Assembly: GCA_016787265.1 (NCBI GenBank)
Contig: JAEUVF010000017.1
Coordinates: forward strand, 100,966 to 164,965
From: Flavipsychrobacter sp.
Lineage (GTDB): Bacteria > Bacteroidota > Bacteroidia > Chitinophagales > Chitinophagaceae
Reading direction: 5' to 3'
Length of the DNA: 64,000 nucleotides
Shown here piece after piece: positions 18,201-25,089 of this stretch (the stretch's first letter is position 1; each line of letters begins with the position of its first letter). Position numbers and translations under genes: made by a program. The notes under the pieces are model-generated. The model searched no databases. It was not told where the DNA came from and saw only the letters and a list, made by a program, of their open reading frames with translations.

Positions 18201-18755
18201 GCCATCTGTCATCCATTTGGGTAAATCAAGTAAGGCCTGGTTGGCAGCAAATTCGCCAAGGTCATCACCAAAGAGAATATTGTCGAGCAGAATTTTTGCA
18301 ATTCCCTGTCTTATCTGAATGCGTAAATTATTATGATCACTGTTATAGTGAACGATGACTTTATTGTTAACGAGTTTGGTGTTTCCGCCATTTATCTGGA
18401 GATCGGTTGAGAGTCCGATATTGGTCTGCTGCATATCGTTGTAGCTATTGTACAGTACGATATTGGCCCGACGCTGCAAACCGTATTCCATGAAAGTTTC
18501 AATTTCCGATAACTCTTTTTCGGCCAGTTGCGCTACAATTTTGGCGATTGCTTCGCCCTGCTGGCTATAATACGTATTAAAATTTTCAGTCTGATAATAC
18601 TGCCATTTGAACTTTTTGTATTGCACCCGGTTTTTCCCGAATTCGACGGTGTTTACCTGTGCGCTCAGGGGACTAATACCGTTCCATAAGAAAAGGATTA
18701 ATAAGGCCAGCCTGGTACTAACGCGGAAATACAAATGATTCTTCGGAAATTGCAT
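15282..18755 (-). CDS. Peptidase-like / TolB-type beta-propeller / outer-membrane barrel protein
   Basis: Taking the ATG at 18755 gives 1157 residues with a clear signal peptide ending PLSAQ; the longer open frame to 18860 would overlap the divergent hydrolase gene. Residues about 35-290 resemble gluzincin (peptidase MA-like) domains, but where HExxH is expected the chain reads IRQGIAKIL, so catalysis looks lost. Residues about 300-600 carry WD40-like/TolB-type repeats (DPTFASFPNKMGILYASNRP). The last ~350 residues alternate hydrophobic strands and end in Phe (AMGIDF), as in outer-membrane barrels. The same order of domains occurs in Bacteroidota surface proteins that lack a defined role. It ends next to a strong terminator. 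Confidence 0.7.
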   Translation of the reverse strand: MQFPKNHLYFRVSTRLALLILFLWNGISPLSAQVNTVEFGKNRVQYKKFKWQYYQTENFNTYYSQQGEAIAKIVAQLAEKELSEIETFMEYGLQRRANIVLYNSYNDMQQTNIGLSTDLQINGGNTKLVNNKVIVHYNSDHNNLRIQIRQGIAKILLDNILFGDDLGEFAANQALLDLPKWMTDGFVAYAAENWSTQLDDQLKSAMLSGRYRNFYQFAFEQPDLAGHAFWRYIEEIYKKDNTKYFLYLARLYRNLNGASNRIAKKKFKEVLSDFMTYNEDKYYKDIRGRRNNPKGTMSVVEEVNKNLDYYNFTPNPVARSQAYAVVEYKKGVQCVLFYEDYVTKKVLLKNGVRNMEAKQDPHYPLLAWNGKGNKLLVVYNTEGKIRMFTYDIFSKIKRDKLVLDQFEQIQDIKFMNDDNTLLLSGVKNGQSDIFTFKIDKERVEQITNDVYDDLDPTFASFPNKMGILYASNRPSADAPSADTVLPSNYRYNIFLVDNFNKSEFKQISQLSNLKYGNARYPTQYNTNHFTFAADENGINNRFAGFFSTTRAGVDTIYQVGDDLLRNPDYRDLDSLLKFYDKNEPDTIYTFSITNDSAYVFPITNYQSGLKETKSAGDKDVVSEVRQEGELKFLYKLKVDENTLRKRNINPRPTDFRKRTVDQLRMARGTVSQIQPTAPVDTSKKVPTIEFESEFEDEPVDSAAIARNKQQRMEEEGSTVLKKAGRFDYTWKFSVDQVTGSLFNNDVLVTRYEPFTGSLPVTNSANNGFNGMVKVTVYDLMEDLRFTGMFRSPLINTAGQGIPVNVGQPNIFLPGSQSLFNSGSEYLARVDYLKHRFDYSALYYRRTDVGAADVSGLGRVPAKLFTNLYQLGVRYPFDRIRSLRINAGVRSDKVVLKAISDAPQTLIIEDAKQTYGLLRLEYVHDNTVQKTLNILNGLRYKVYVDYNTQLANSNKTIAGKTTFNVGWDARYYYPIFQNFIWAGRVASDFSWGDRKIVYYLGGQDGWLFPKANTEVQPQDPDYAFQALAVNMRGHRQNITNGNNAMVINSEFRFPVFTSLLKRPINNAFLRNFQLVQFVDLGTAWNGSYNGIQRPSRVYQEGNILVKIKAGGVGPFVGGYGFGARSTLLGYFLRLDTGWEMNGVFKGKPIWHFAMGIDF

Positions 18756-18825
18756 ACCCAGTGATTGTGGTCTAAAATTATGGTTTTCAGGGGTAACCCG
18801 GAAATCCCGACTAAATAATAGAGCT

Positions 18826-19464
18826 ATGTTAACAATCCATTTTTTTGAATTCAGTCCCATTGCGGAAAATACCTATGTGTTATATAATGAATCGGGTGAA
18901 TGCCTCATCATCGACCCGGGCTGTTACCACCAGGCGGAGGAGCAGCAGCTGAAATCTTTCATTACATCTACGAAACTTACTCCCAAACAGTTGCTTAATA
19001 CGCATTGTCATCTCGACCATGTTTTTGGTAACCGTTTTGTGCACGAAACCTGGGGACTTCCCCTCTACCTGCACCCGGCTGAAAAAATAGTGCTGGATTA
19101 TGCTGCTCAGGCCGGTGAGCGCTGGAACCTGCCTTTTCGTTCCTATGAGGGTCCTCTTCACTACTTTAAGGGGGGCGATATCATCCGCCTCGGTGAAGAT
19201 GAACTGCAGGTTATTGAAGCACCCGGCCATTCACCCGGGCATGTTTGTTTCTATTGTGAAAAGCAGGCCTTCCTGATTGGAGGGGATGTGCTGTTTCGCA
19301 GAAGCATTGGGAGAACCGACCTGCCCGGCGGGAATCACCAGCAATTGCTCAACAGCATCCGGGAAAAATTGTTCGTCCTGCCCGATTCGGTGCGGGTTTA
19401 TCCCGGCCATGGTGAAAGCACAACGATCGGGTATGAAAAGAGGAGTAATCCTTTTTTGCAGTGA
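18826..19464 (+). CDS. MBL-fold metallo-hydrolase (glyoxalase II-like)
   Basis: A 212-residue single-domain metallo-beta-lactamase-fold enzyme. The full metal-binding set is visible: THCHLDH (His60, His62, Asp64, His65), His135 in PGHSPGH, Asp154 in IGGDVLF and His195 in YPGHGE. This pattern fits hydroxyacylglutathione-hydrolase-like or persulfide-dioxygenase-like enzymes; the short length (no C-terminal substrate domain) favours the broad YcbL-type group that hydrolyses thioesters. It is cytoplasmic. It is divergent from the beta-propeller gene. Downstream a GTGAATAAA repeat array begins right after its stop codon. Confidence 0.88.
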   Translation: MLTIHFFEFSPIAENTYVLYNESGECLIIDPGCYHQAEEQQLKSFITSTKLTPKQLLNTHCHLDHVFGNRFVHETWGLPLYLHPAEKIVLDYAAQAGERWNLPFRSYEGPLHYFKGGDIIRLGEDELQVIEAPGHSPGHVCFYCEKQAFLIGGDVLFRRSIGRTDLPGGNHQQLLNSIREKLFVLPDSVRVYPGHGESTTIGYEKRSNPFLQ

Positions 19465-19632
19465 ATGGATAGATGAGGTGAATGGGGTGAATGAGGTGAA
19501 TAAAGTGAATAAAGTCAATAAAGTGAATAAAGTCAATAAAGTGAATAGGGTGAATAAAATTTAGGATAATCGCTTCACCATACTCACCTTATTCACCTTA
19601 TTCACCTCATTCACCCCATTCACTTTATTGAC
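19465..19632. repeat. GTGAATAAA tandem array with inverted arm
   Basis: Units of 9 bp (GTGAATAAA, GTCAATAAA, GTGAATGAG) repeat from about 19485 to 19558, then after a short spacer the complementary units (ATTCACCTT, ATTCACTTT) run to about 19632. The two arms can pair into a long imperfect hairpin between two convergent genes. The right arm reaches into the flippase gene and supplies its stop codon TGA. Confidence 0.75.
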
Positions 19633-21122
19633 TTTCTTTCCATGCCCTTCTTCCATTCCTTCTCCTCTACCTTACTCACAAAATAAACAAAGCCCGCCAG
19701 CAGTAGCAGTCCGGTGAGCAGACTGAACCAGAGGGGAGAATAAGCCAGGAGTATCAGGCGGTGCAGTCCCACAATCAGGCTGACCAACACGAGATAGGAG
19801 ATCAGTTTCTTTTTCGCATAAGGGACAGGGTAATATTTTTGACCCCAGTAATAGCTGAGGATCATCATCACCAGGTAACAGGCAAAAGTGGCGATGGCGG
19901 CCCCCAGGTAATGTAATACCGGTATCAGCAGGATATTCAGTAATATGGTAATGGCTGCACCAATCAGTGTGATATAAGCGCCATAAAGGTTTTTGCCGGT
20001 TAGTTTATACCAGATACTGAGGTTATAATAGATTCCCAGGAAGATATTTCCCATGGCGAGCATGGGAACAATATAAATGCCTTCACCCCAGGCGGCAGAC
20101 TTCAACGTGATGATCCATTTCAGGAAATCGAGGTTGAGCCCGATGAGCAGAAACATGAAACAACAGGCCAGCACAAAGAATTTCATCACGCGCGCATAAC
20201 CCTTTTGGGCCCCTTCTTCTTTTGCCTGGTTGAAAAAATAAGGCTCTGCTGCCATTCGAAAAGCCTGGATAAATATGGTAATGAGCACCGCCAGCCGGTA
20301 CACGTTGGCAAATATGCCCAGTTCATGTTTAGCCTCCGCCTCAGGCAGATCCACCACATGCTGATAGATCAGGCGGCTTAGTACATCGTTGACCATACCC
20401 CCCAAACCAACAATGATGAGTGGATAACTGTACTGCATCACCTCTTTAAAGAGCGCTGTATCAAAGTTCCATTCAAATTTGCGCAGCTCTTTCACAAGCA
20501 GCAGAAAGGTTATGATGCTTCCCACAAGGTTGCCGATCAGGTACCAGCCGATTCCGATATCCAGTTGCTGAATCAGGCGCAGGGGACTATCGGGGTGCTT
20601 GCTTACATACCCTGGTAAAAATCCCAGAAAGAGAAAAACAATTGAAACGTTGAGGAGGATGCCGATCAGGCGTACGAATGCATATCTCCTGGGACGGTTT
20701 TCCTGCCTTAGTTTGGCAAAGGGAAGTGTGGAGAGGGTATCAAAGAGCAGGATCCCGATCATGTACAGTATGTACTCCGGGTGTGCCTCCAGGTTAGCCC
20801 ATCTTGCTATGCTTTCTTTATTAAAATAAAGAAGTGCTACAAAAACCAGGCTGGTGGTGAACAGCGCGATGGATATCGTGTTAAACAACTGGTGTTTGTC
20901 CTTGTCCTGACTAAACCTGAAATAGGCAGTTTCCATTCCATAGGTGAATAAAATATTCAGAAATGGAATCATCGCATATACCTGGGTGATATCAGCGGTT
21001 ACAGCCGGCTGCGCAAATAGAAAGGGAAGGGCCATATTCATCAGGTAGCCCATGAAGCGGGCCACAATGGTGGGTATGCCATACCAAAGTGTTTGTCCGG
21101 CTAACTTCTTAATTCCGCTCAA
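19620..21122 (-). CDS. Polysaccharide/lipid flippase (MOP superfamily)
   Basis: About 500 residues with 12-14 membrane segments, in the oligosaccharide flippase branch of the MOP superfamily (Wzx/MurJ-like). The start at the TTG at 21122 (LSGIKKLAGQTLWYGIPT) fits the family; an ATG 39 bp upstream (21161) is the alternative. Such proteins move lipid-linked sugars across the inner membrane. The substrate is unknown because no glycosyltransferases are nearby. The last codons (KSIK and the TGA) come from the GTGAATAAA repeat. Upstream lies the divergent coiled-coil secreted protein. Confidence 0.85.
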   Translation of the reverse strand: MSGIKKLAGQTLWYGIPTIVARFMGYLMNMALPFLFAQPAVTADITQVYAMIPFLNILFTYGMETAYFRFSQDKDKHQLFNTISIALFTTSLVFVALLYFNKESIARWANLEAHPEYILYMIGILLFDTLSTLPFAKLRQENRPRRYAFVRLIGILLNVSIVFLFLGFLPGYVSKHPDSPLRLIQQLDIGIGWYLIGNLVGSIITFLLLVKELRKFEWNFDTALFKEVMQYSYPLIIVGLGGMVNDVLSRLIYQHVVDLPEAEAKHELGIFANVYRLAVLITIFIQAFRMAAEPYFFNQAKEEGAQKGYARVMKFFVLACCFMFLLIGLNLDFLKWIITLKSAAWGEGIYIVPMLAMGNIFLGIYYNLSIWYKLTGKNLYGAYITLIGAAITILLNILLIPVLHYLGAAIATFACYLVMMILSYYWGQKYYPVPYAKKKLISYLVLVSLIVGLHRLILLAYSPLWFSLLTGLLLLAGFVYFVSKVEEKEWKKGMERKSIK

Positions 21123-21179
21123 ATCGTTCAGGTTGTTTGGACAAAAATAGTCGGAATTCAACAGGCTGCCGGCATTTTG

Positions 21180-21187
21180 TACATTTG
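21180..21187 (+). promoter_or_regulatory. Candidate -7 element TACATTTG
   Basis: This matches the Bacteroidota TAnnTTTG -7 consensus and lies 20 bp before the ATG at 21208. No convincing -33 TTG was identified. Confidence 0.4.
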
Positions 21188-21207
21188 CTCAACGAAAAAC
21201 AGGGTTT

Positions 21208-21858
21208 ATGAAACAGATCAGCTTCTTTGCAGGATTTATTTTTAGCACAGCAATAGCAATGGCTCAGGCAAAATCCGTTCAGGGTATTGCCGAGTATCAG
21301 AAATCAAAATTGCCGGCCGCAGTGATTGAATTGCCGTATGCGCCTGCTACAATTGAGGCGGCAGTAGATGAGCATTTCAGTAAAAAAGGGCAGAAGCCTG
21401 CTAACGCAAAAGATTATAAAGTTTTCAGGAATGTTGATTTGGGTGGTTCCGGTCGTTACGATGCCTATCTGAAAGTGGAGCGTAAGAGTCGCAAGGAAAA
21501 AGAAGCTGCCGTGGTTTATATGGTGGTAACCAAACCGAATGAACTGATCACCGCCAAGTCGGGCTCTGATCAGGCGGGAGTAAGCGAAGCGCGCGACTTT
21601 CTGGACAACCTGGTACCCGATGTGGAAGAATACCAGTTAAAACTGGATATTGCAGCACAGGAAGAAGTAATCCGCAAAGCAGAAAAGAAATACAATTCCC
21701 TCTTGAGTGATTCAACAGATCTGTCGAAAAGAAAACAGCAACTGGAAGAAAAGATCACCGAGAATAGTCAGTCGCTCCAAAGCCAGCAGGCCGAATTGGA
21801 AAAGGAACGCCAGGCACTGGAAGCGATAAGGCAGCGGAAGAAGGGAAATGAGAAGTGA
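21208..21858 (+). CDS. Secreted protein with C-terminal coiled coil, unknown function
   Basis: A 216-residue protein with a signal peptide of about 20 residues (ending AIAMAQ). Residues about 25-140 form a mixed domain I do not recognise. Residues about 150-216 are strongly charged and heptad-like (LEEKITENSQSLQSQQAEL), predicting a coiled coil. It should be periplasmic. A candidate -7 element precedes it. It is divergent from the flippase and convergent with the di-heme peroxidase gene across a 513-bp repeat-filled gap. Confidence 0.65.
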   Translation: MKQISFFAGFIFSTAIAMAQAKSVQGIAEYQKSKLPAAVIELPYAPATIEAAVDEHFSKKGQKPANAKDYKVFRNVDLGGSGRYDAYLKVERKSRKEKEAAVVYMVVTKPNELITAKSGSDQAGVSEARDFLDNLVPDVEEYQLKLDIAAQEEVIRKAEKKYNSLLSDSTDLSKRKQQLEEKITENSQSLQSQQAELEKERQALEAIRQRKKGNEK

Positions 21859-22371
21859 GGCATGTAAGGGGAGGCATGGAAGATGGAGGAATGGAAGATG
21901 GAGAAAAGGAAAGGGGGGGATGGGAGTAGCGGTACTGGGACGTTTTTGGGTTATTAGTGGGTCAAATGAATGACGTAGGAATACGTAGGATTAGGTAGGA
22001 TTACGTAGGATGAACAAAAAAAATTTGATCTGAAGTGAAGGCTGCCATTGTCTATGTATTGCTTTGGAACTCCCGCTACTAAAGCATTTGAGGGCTGCTG
22101 ACTTCCTTTGGAGCGCCAACATTAATTGGCTCATGAAAAGTCATAATTGGCTCACACTATTCCGAAAATAGCCCAAAAACTATCCTGATTGGCTCACAAC
22201 TTATCTTAATTGGCTCATGAATCAGCAAAATTGACGCCCCCTTTGATTTGATTGCTTTCACACTTAACTCCACCTCGAGTGGGGCTTCAAAGAATACTTT
22301 TTGAGCAAGGGCGGCGCCTCCCTTGTCTCCCGTCTCCTTTGTTTCCTGTCTCCCGTCTCCTCTTCCATACC
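21859..22371. repeat. Non-coding convergent gap filled with several short repeat types
   Basis: No credible gene is seen. From 21860 to 21925 it is purine-rich with ATGGAAGATGGAG units. At 21971-22012 there are four ACGTAGGATTA-type units. At 22123-22218 the motif AATTGGCTCA(T/C) occurs four times, two of the copies about 21 bp apart. At 22316-22370 the minus strand carries GGAGACGGGAGACAGG-type units. It separates the convergent coiled-coil and peroxidase genes. Confidence 0.7.
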
Positions 22372-23370
22372 TTACTGCGTAAGGAATGGATCACTAATCA
22401 TCTTCTCATCCGTAAGTGTTTTCAGGAATTCTGTCAATAAAGATCGCTCTACCGAACTCAGGGGAATCGTCTGATTATAATGCTGGTACACATCTTCCAG
22501 GTTCCAGAATCGGCCATCATGCATATATGGGAAAGTGAGTGCTATATTACGAAGACTGGGTACCTTGAATTTCAGGGAATCAGCTTTACTACCAGTGATG
22601 CGCATACGCCCAACATCATTAAAGGCGGGATTTAATGGCAATCCGTTGCTCATAAACTCCAGGTTGGTGAACAGGGGCTCTGCATGACAGCTATTGCATT
22701 TTTTCTCCTGGAAGATTTTATAACCCGCTTCCTGGTTTACATCAAATTGCGCCTGTCCGCGTTTTACCTGGTCGTATTTGGAATTGGACGATACCAGCAT
22801 CAGCATATACTGCGATAAAGCTTTGGTCATGGTTGCGGTAGTAATCTCCGGACTCCCGAATACTTTTGCAAATTCCTTTTGATAATCCGCATCCGCATTC
22901 AGTTTATTCAAGACATTTTCGATCGTCTCTGCCATTTCATTGGGTGCGGTTATTGGCGCGAGTGGCTGAAGATCCAAATGAGTGATCCCTCCATCATGAT
23001 GAAAATTGCTATGCCAGGCGAGATTGAATAATCCGGGTGCATTGCGCGTTGTAAACTGATCATTGAAACCATGACTCAGATCATGTTCATAGGTAGCAAA
23101 TGCCGCAAAGGGCTGGTGACAGCTTACACAGGGAAAGTTTCCATCTTTGGAAAGCCGTCCGTCAAAAAATAATTTTTTTCCAAGTGCCACACCTTCTTTT
23201 GTAAGCGGATTGGATGCGAAATCATATACCGGGTCTGGCCAGCCTGCTGGTTTGGGAAATTCAATGGATTGCAGTTTGCCCTTATCGTCATCGTTCTTGG
23301 TACAGCTGATGCCCCATTGCATCAGTGCAAACAGGAGTAGAAACAGGGTACAGTAATAGACCGATTTCAT
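22372..23370 (-). CDS. Di-heme cytochrome c peroxidase (MauG/MbnH-like), lipoprotein
   Basis: The 332-residue protein has a lipoprotein signal (lipobox GISC, Cys23) and two c-type heme sites, CVSCH at 81-85 and CNSCH at 225-229. The segments LFFDGRLSKDG (68-78) and MHDGRFWN (283-290) match the bacterial di-heme peroxidase/MauG superfamily. It acts in the periplasm, anchored to a membrane. It starts 4 bp inside the end of the MbnP-like gene, so the two are translationally coupled. In the known MbnH/MbnP pair the di-heme enzyme oxidises a tryptophan of its partner to kynurenine; whether this one does so or simply reduces peroxide is inference. Confidence 0.85.
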   Translation of the reverse strand: MKSVYYCTLFLLLFALMQWGISCTKNDDDKGKLQSIEFPKPAGWPDPVYDFASNPLTKEGVALGKKLFFDGRLSKDGNFPCVSCHQPFAAFATYEHDLSHGFNDQFTTRNAPGLFNLAWHSNFHHDGGITHLDLQPLAPITAPNEMAETIENVLNKLNADADYQKEFAKVFGSPEITTATMTKALSQYMLMLVSSNSKYDQVKRGQAQFDVNQEAGYKIFQEKKCNSCHAEPLFTNLEFMSNGLPLNPAFNDVGRMRITGSKADSLKFKVPSLRNIALTFPYMHDGRFWNLEDVYQHYNQTIPLSSVERSLLTEFLKTLTDEKMISDPFLTQ

Positions 23371-24143
23371 TCTTCAACGCGACTTTGGGTTACTGTAAAC
23401 AATCCACTGAAATTGCGGGAAATATTCCAGGCGAGTTCACCCGGCGTCATACAAACACCATTGGCTGCAATACTCAGCGGATAGTTTCCTGTGAACCATT
23501 TTTCCAGCTCCACATCAATATCCAGAATGATGGTTTGTCCGGCTTTCAGTTGAAGCGGTGCACCATCAGCAACCTGCAGTCGAATGGTTTGGGCAGCATT
23601 AAATGGAACCCGGAATCCGCCGATATGGTATTCAACAAGATTATTGGGGGTAGTGGCATCCGGACTACGGCCTTCCAGTTTGGCAAAAATATAACCGCTG
23701 TTCCAGGTCCAGAACATGCCTTTATAGGGATCAAGTGCTCCGCTCTGAACGCCACTTACATTCCGGGCGCTGTCAACTCCCAGTAAAAATTGAAAAGATT
23801 GATAGGTTCCTGCCGCTATCCTGGTTTTGATGTTCATTGTTGCTGGAGTTGCGGCATCTGCCAGGAAGTAGGCATCACCGGTGCTCTGTTTCAACTGCCT
23901 TGCGTTTTGACCGGATAGTTGTCCGCAATAAAACTTGAATACCCTGGGCTCGAATGTTTCTCCATTCGGAAGTGTATAGGTAGTTCCAAATTCAAGTGGG
24001 CTTCCCTGCATCAGGGGGTGAAAACGGAGTTCCAGGCTTGCCTGATCCGGTAGTTCTTCCTCCACCGCTTTCTGGCAGGAAGGCAAAATCCATAGGATCC
24101 AACAAAGCAGGGTAAGCGCAGAATATCTATTTTCGATCCTCAC
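23367..24143 (-). CDS. MbnP-like copper-binding lipoprotein
   Basis: A 258-residue lipoprotein (lipobox LPSC, Cys23). It carries the MbnP family features: an N-terminal strand with FHPL (His42), FKFYCGQL around 69-76, the FWTWNSGYIFAKLEG segment with Trp145 and Trp147, and EYHIGGF (His173). MbnP proteins bind copper and one Trp becomes kynurenine when acted on by the partner di-heme enzyme MbnH. Its 3' end overlaps the peroxidase gene by 4 bp, the expected partner arrangement. No methanobactin genes are present. Copper handling in the periplasm is therefore inferred from the family and the gene pair, not shown directly. Confidence 0.78.
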   Translation of the reverse strand: MRIENRYSALTLLCWILWILPSCQKAVEEELPDQASLELRFHPLMQGSPLEFGTTYTLPNGETFEPRVFKFYCGQLSGQNARQLKQSTGDAYFLADAATPATMNIKTRIAAGTYQSFQFLLGVDSARNVSGVQSGALDPYKGMFWTWNSGYIFAKLEGRSPDATTPNNLVEYHIGGFRVPFNAAQTIRLQVADGAPLQLKAGQTIILDIDVELEKWFTGNYPLSIAANGVCMTPGELAWNISRNFSGLFTVTQSRVEE

Positions 24144-24162
24144 TTAGGAAAGGTACAAATTA

Positions 24163-24615
24163 ATGCGAGTAGTTATACAAAGGGTTCAATCCGCTTCCGT
24201 GGAAATTGACCAAAATCAGGTGGCTGCAATTGGATCGGGATTGTTGGTGCTGGTGGGCATTGAGGATGCAGATACGGAAGACGATATTACCTGGCTCAGC
24301 GCCAAAATTGTTCAGTTGCGGATATTTAATGACACAGAGGGAGTGATGAATTGTTCTCTTAAAGAAATTGGCGGCGACCTGCTGCTGGTGAGCCAATTCA
24401 CCTTACACGCAAGCACTAAAAAAGGGAACCGGCCCTCCTATATCCGGGCCAGCAAACCGCCGGTAGCTGTTCCTCTCTACGAAAAGCTGATCGCCCGATT
24501 GGAGGCAGATCTTGGTAAGCCCATTGGTACCGGAGTCTTTGGCGCAGACATGAAAGTTTCCCTGGTCAACGATGGCCCGGTAACCATCCTCATCGACACC
24601 AAACAAAAAGAATAA
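24163..24615 (+). CDS. dtd: D-aminoacyl-tRNA deacylase
   Basis: This 150-residue homodimeric enzyme removes D-amino acids (and glycine from tRNA-Ala) from tRNAs. Both active-site motifs are intact: SQFT at 77-80 and the cross-subunit GPVT motif at 138-141 (NDGPVTILID). The start MRVVIQRVQSASVEI is that of the family. It is cytoplasmic. It is followed by a composite palindromic repeat and then by the mazG-like gene and glyS, so translation-quality genes cluster here. Confidence 0.96.
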   Translation: MRVVIQRVQSASVEIDQNQVAAIGSGLLVLVGIEDADTEDDITWLSAKIVQLRIFNDTEGVMNCSLKEIGGDLLLVSQFTLHASTKKGNRPSYIRASKPPVAVPLYEKLIARLEADLGKPIGTGVFGADMKVSLVNDGPVTILIDTKQKE

Positions 24616-24620
24616 CTCAC

Positions 24621-24671
24621 TTCACCGGTCGGGTGCCACTCCGCCGCGGCGGATGGCACCCGACCGGTGAA
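24621..24671. repeat. Composite palindromic repeat, copy 2
   Basis: This copy is nested: an outer pair TTCACCGGTCGGGTG / CACCCGACCGGTGAA encloses an inner CCGCCGCGGCGG palindrome. The whole stretch is one near-perfect inverted repeat. It lies between dtd and the mazG-like gene, 16 bp before the latter's ATG, so it is likely to be in the mRNA leader. Confidence 0.9.
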
Positions 24672-24687
24672 GTAAAGCAATATATAT

Positions 24688-25020
24688 ATGCAGGAAATAA
24701 CAATCAAACAGGCGCAGCAGCAGGTGGACGAATGGATCCGCACAATAGGAGTCAGGTACTTCAATGAACTCACGAATCTGGGTATTTTGATGGAGGAAGT
24801 GGGGGAATTGAGCCGCCTTATGGTTCGTCAATACGGTGAGCAATCCTTCAAGGAATCTGACAAGGGCCGTGAACTTGGAGATGAAATGGTGGACGTGCTC
24901 TGGGTGCTGATCTGCCTGGCCAACCAAACCGGCGTAGACCTGACCGCCGCCTTCCAAAAGAATATGGCAAAGAAAACCCTCCGCGATCAGGACCGCCATC
25001 GCTCCAACGAAAAACTCTAA
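24688..25020 (+). CDS. MazG-like nucleotide pyrophosphohydrolase
   Basis: A 110-residue single-domain all-alpha NTP pyrophosphatase. The metal-binding acidic motifs are visible: EEVGEL (residues about 32-37) and GDEMVDVLWVL (about 64-74), matching the ExxE/ExxD pattern of MazG and related dimeric dUTPases. It hydrolyses (d)NTPs to the monophosphates; the preferred substrate is not known. Its length is that of single-domain MazG-like proteins, not of full MazG. Palindromic repeats flank it on both sides. Confidence 0.88.
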   Translation: MQEITIKQAQQQVDEWIRTIGVRYFNELTNLGILMEEVGELSRLMVRQYGEQSFKESDKGRELGDEMVDVLWVLICLANQTGVDLTAAFQKNMAKKTLRDQDRHRSNEKL

Positions 25021-25024
25021 GCAT

Positions 25025-25062
25025 CACTCCGCCTTGGCGGATGCCATCCGCCAAGGCGGAGT
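25025..25062. repeat. Composite palindromic repeat, copy 3 (GGCGGAGT unit only)
   Basis: ACTCCGCCTTGGCGGAT and its inverted copy ATCCGCCAAGGCGGAGT are separated by 3-4 bp. This is the second unit type, without the ACCGGTCGGGTG unit. It ends 12 bp before the glyS -7 element, so the -33 region of that promoter would fall inside the repeat. Confidence 0.88.
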
Positions 25063-25074
25063 AAAGTATTTTAT

Positions 25075-25082
25075 TATATTTG
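25075..25082 (+). promoter_or_regulatory. Candidate -7 element TATATTTG of glyS
   Basis: An exact match to TAnnTTTG lies 7 bp before the ATG at 25090. Transcription would start a few bases later, giving an almost leaderless mRNA. The palindromic repeat occupies the -33 region. Confidence 0.6.
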
Positions 25083-25089
25083 CGCACTT

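Noticed and set aside
19277..19564. VNKVNKVN-type ORF
   Set aside because: It is only the translation of the 9-bp tandem repeat.
22000..22371. Possible CRISPR array
   Set aside because: The AATTGGCTCA copies are short and irregularly spaced, and there are no spacers or cas genes.
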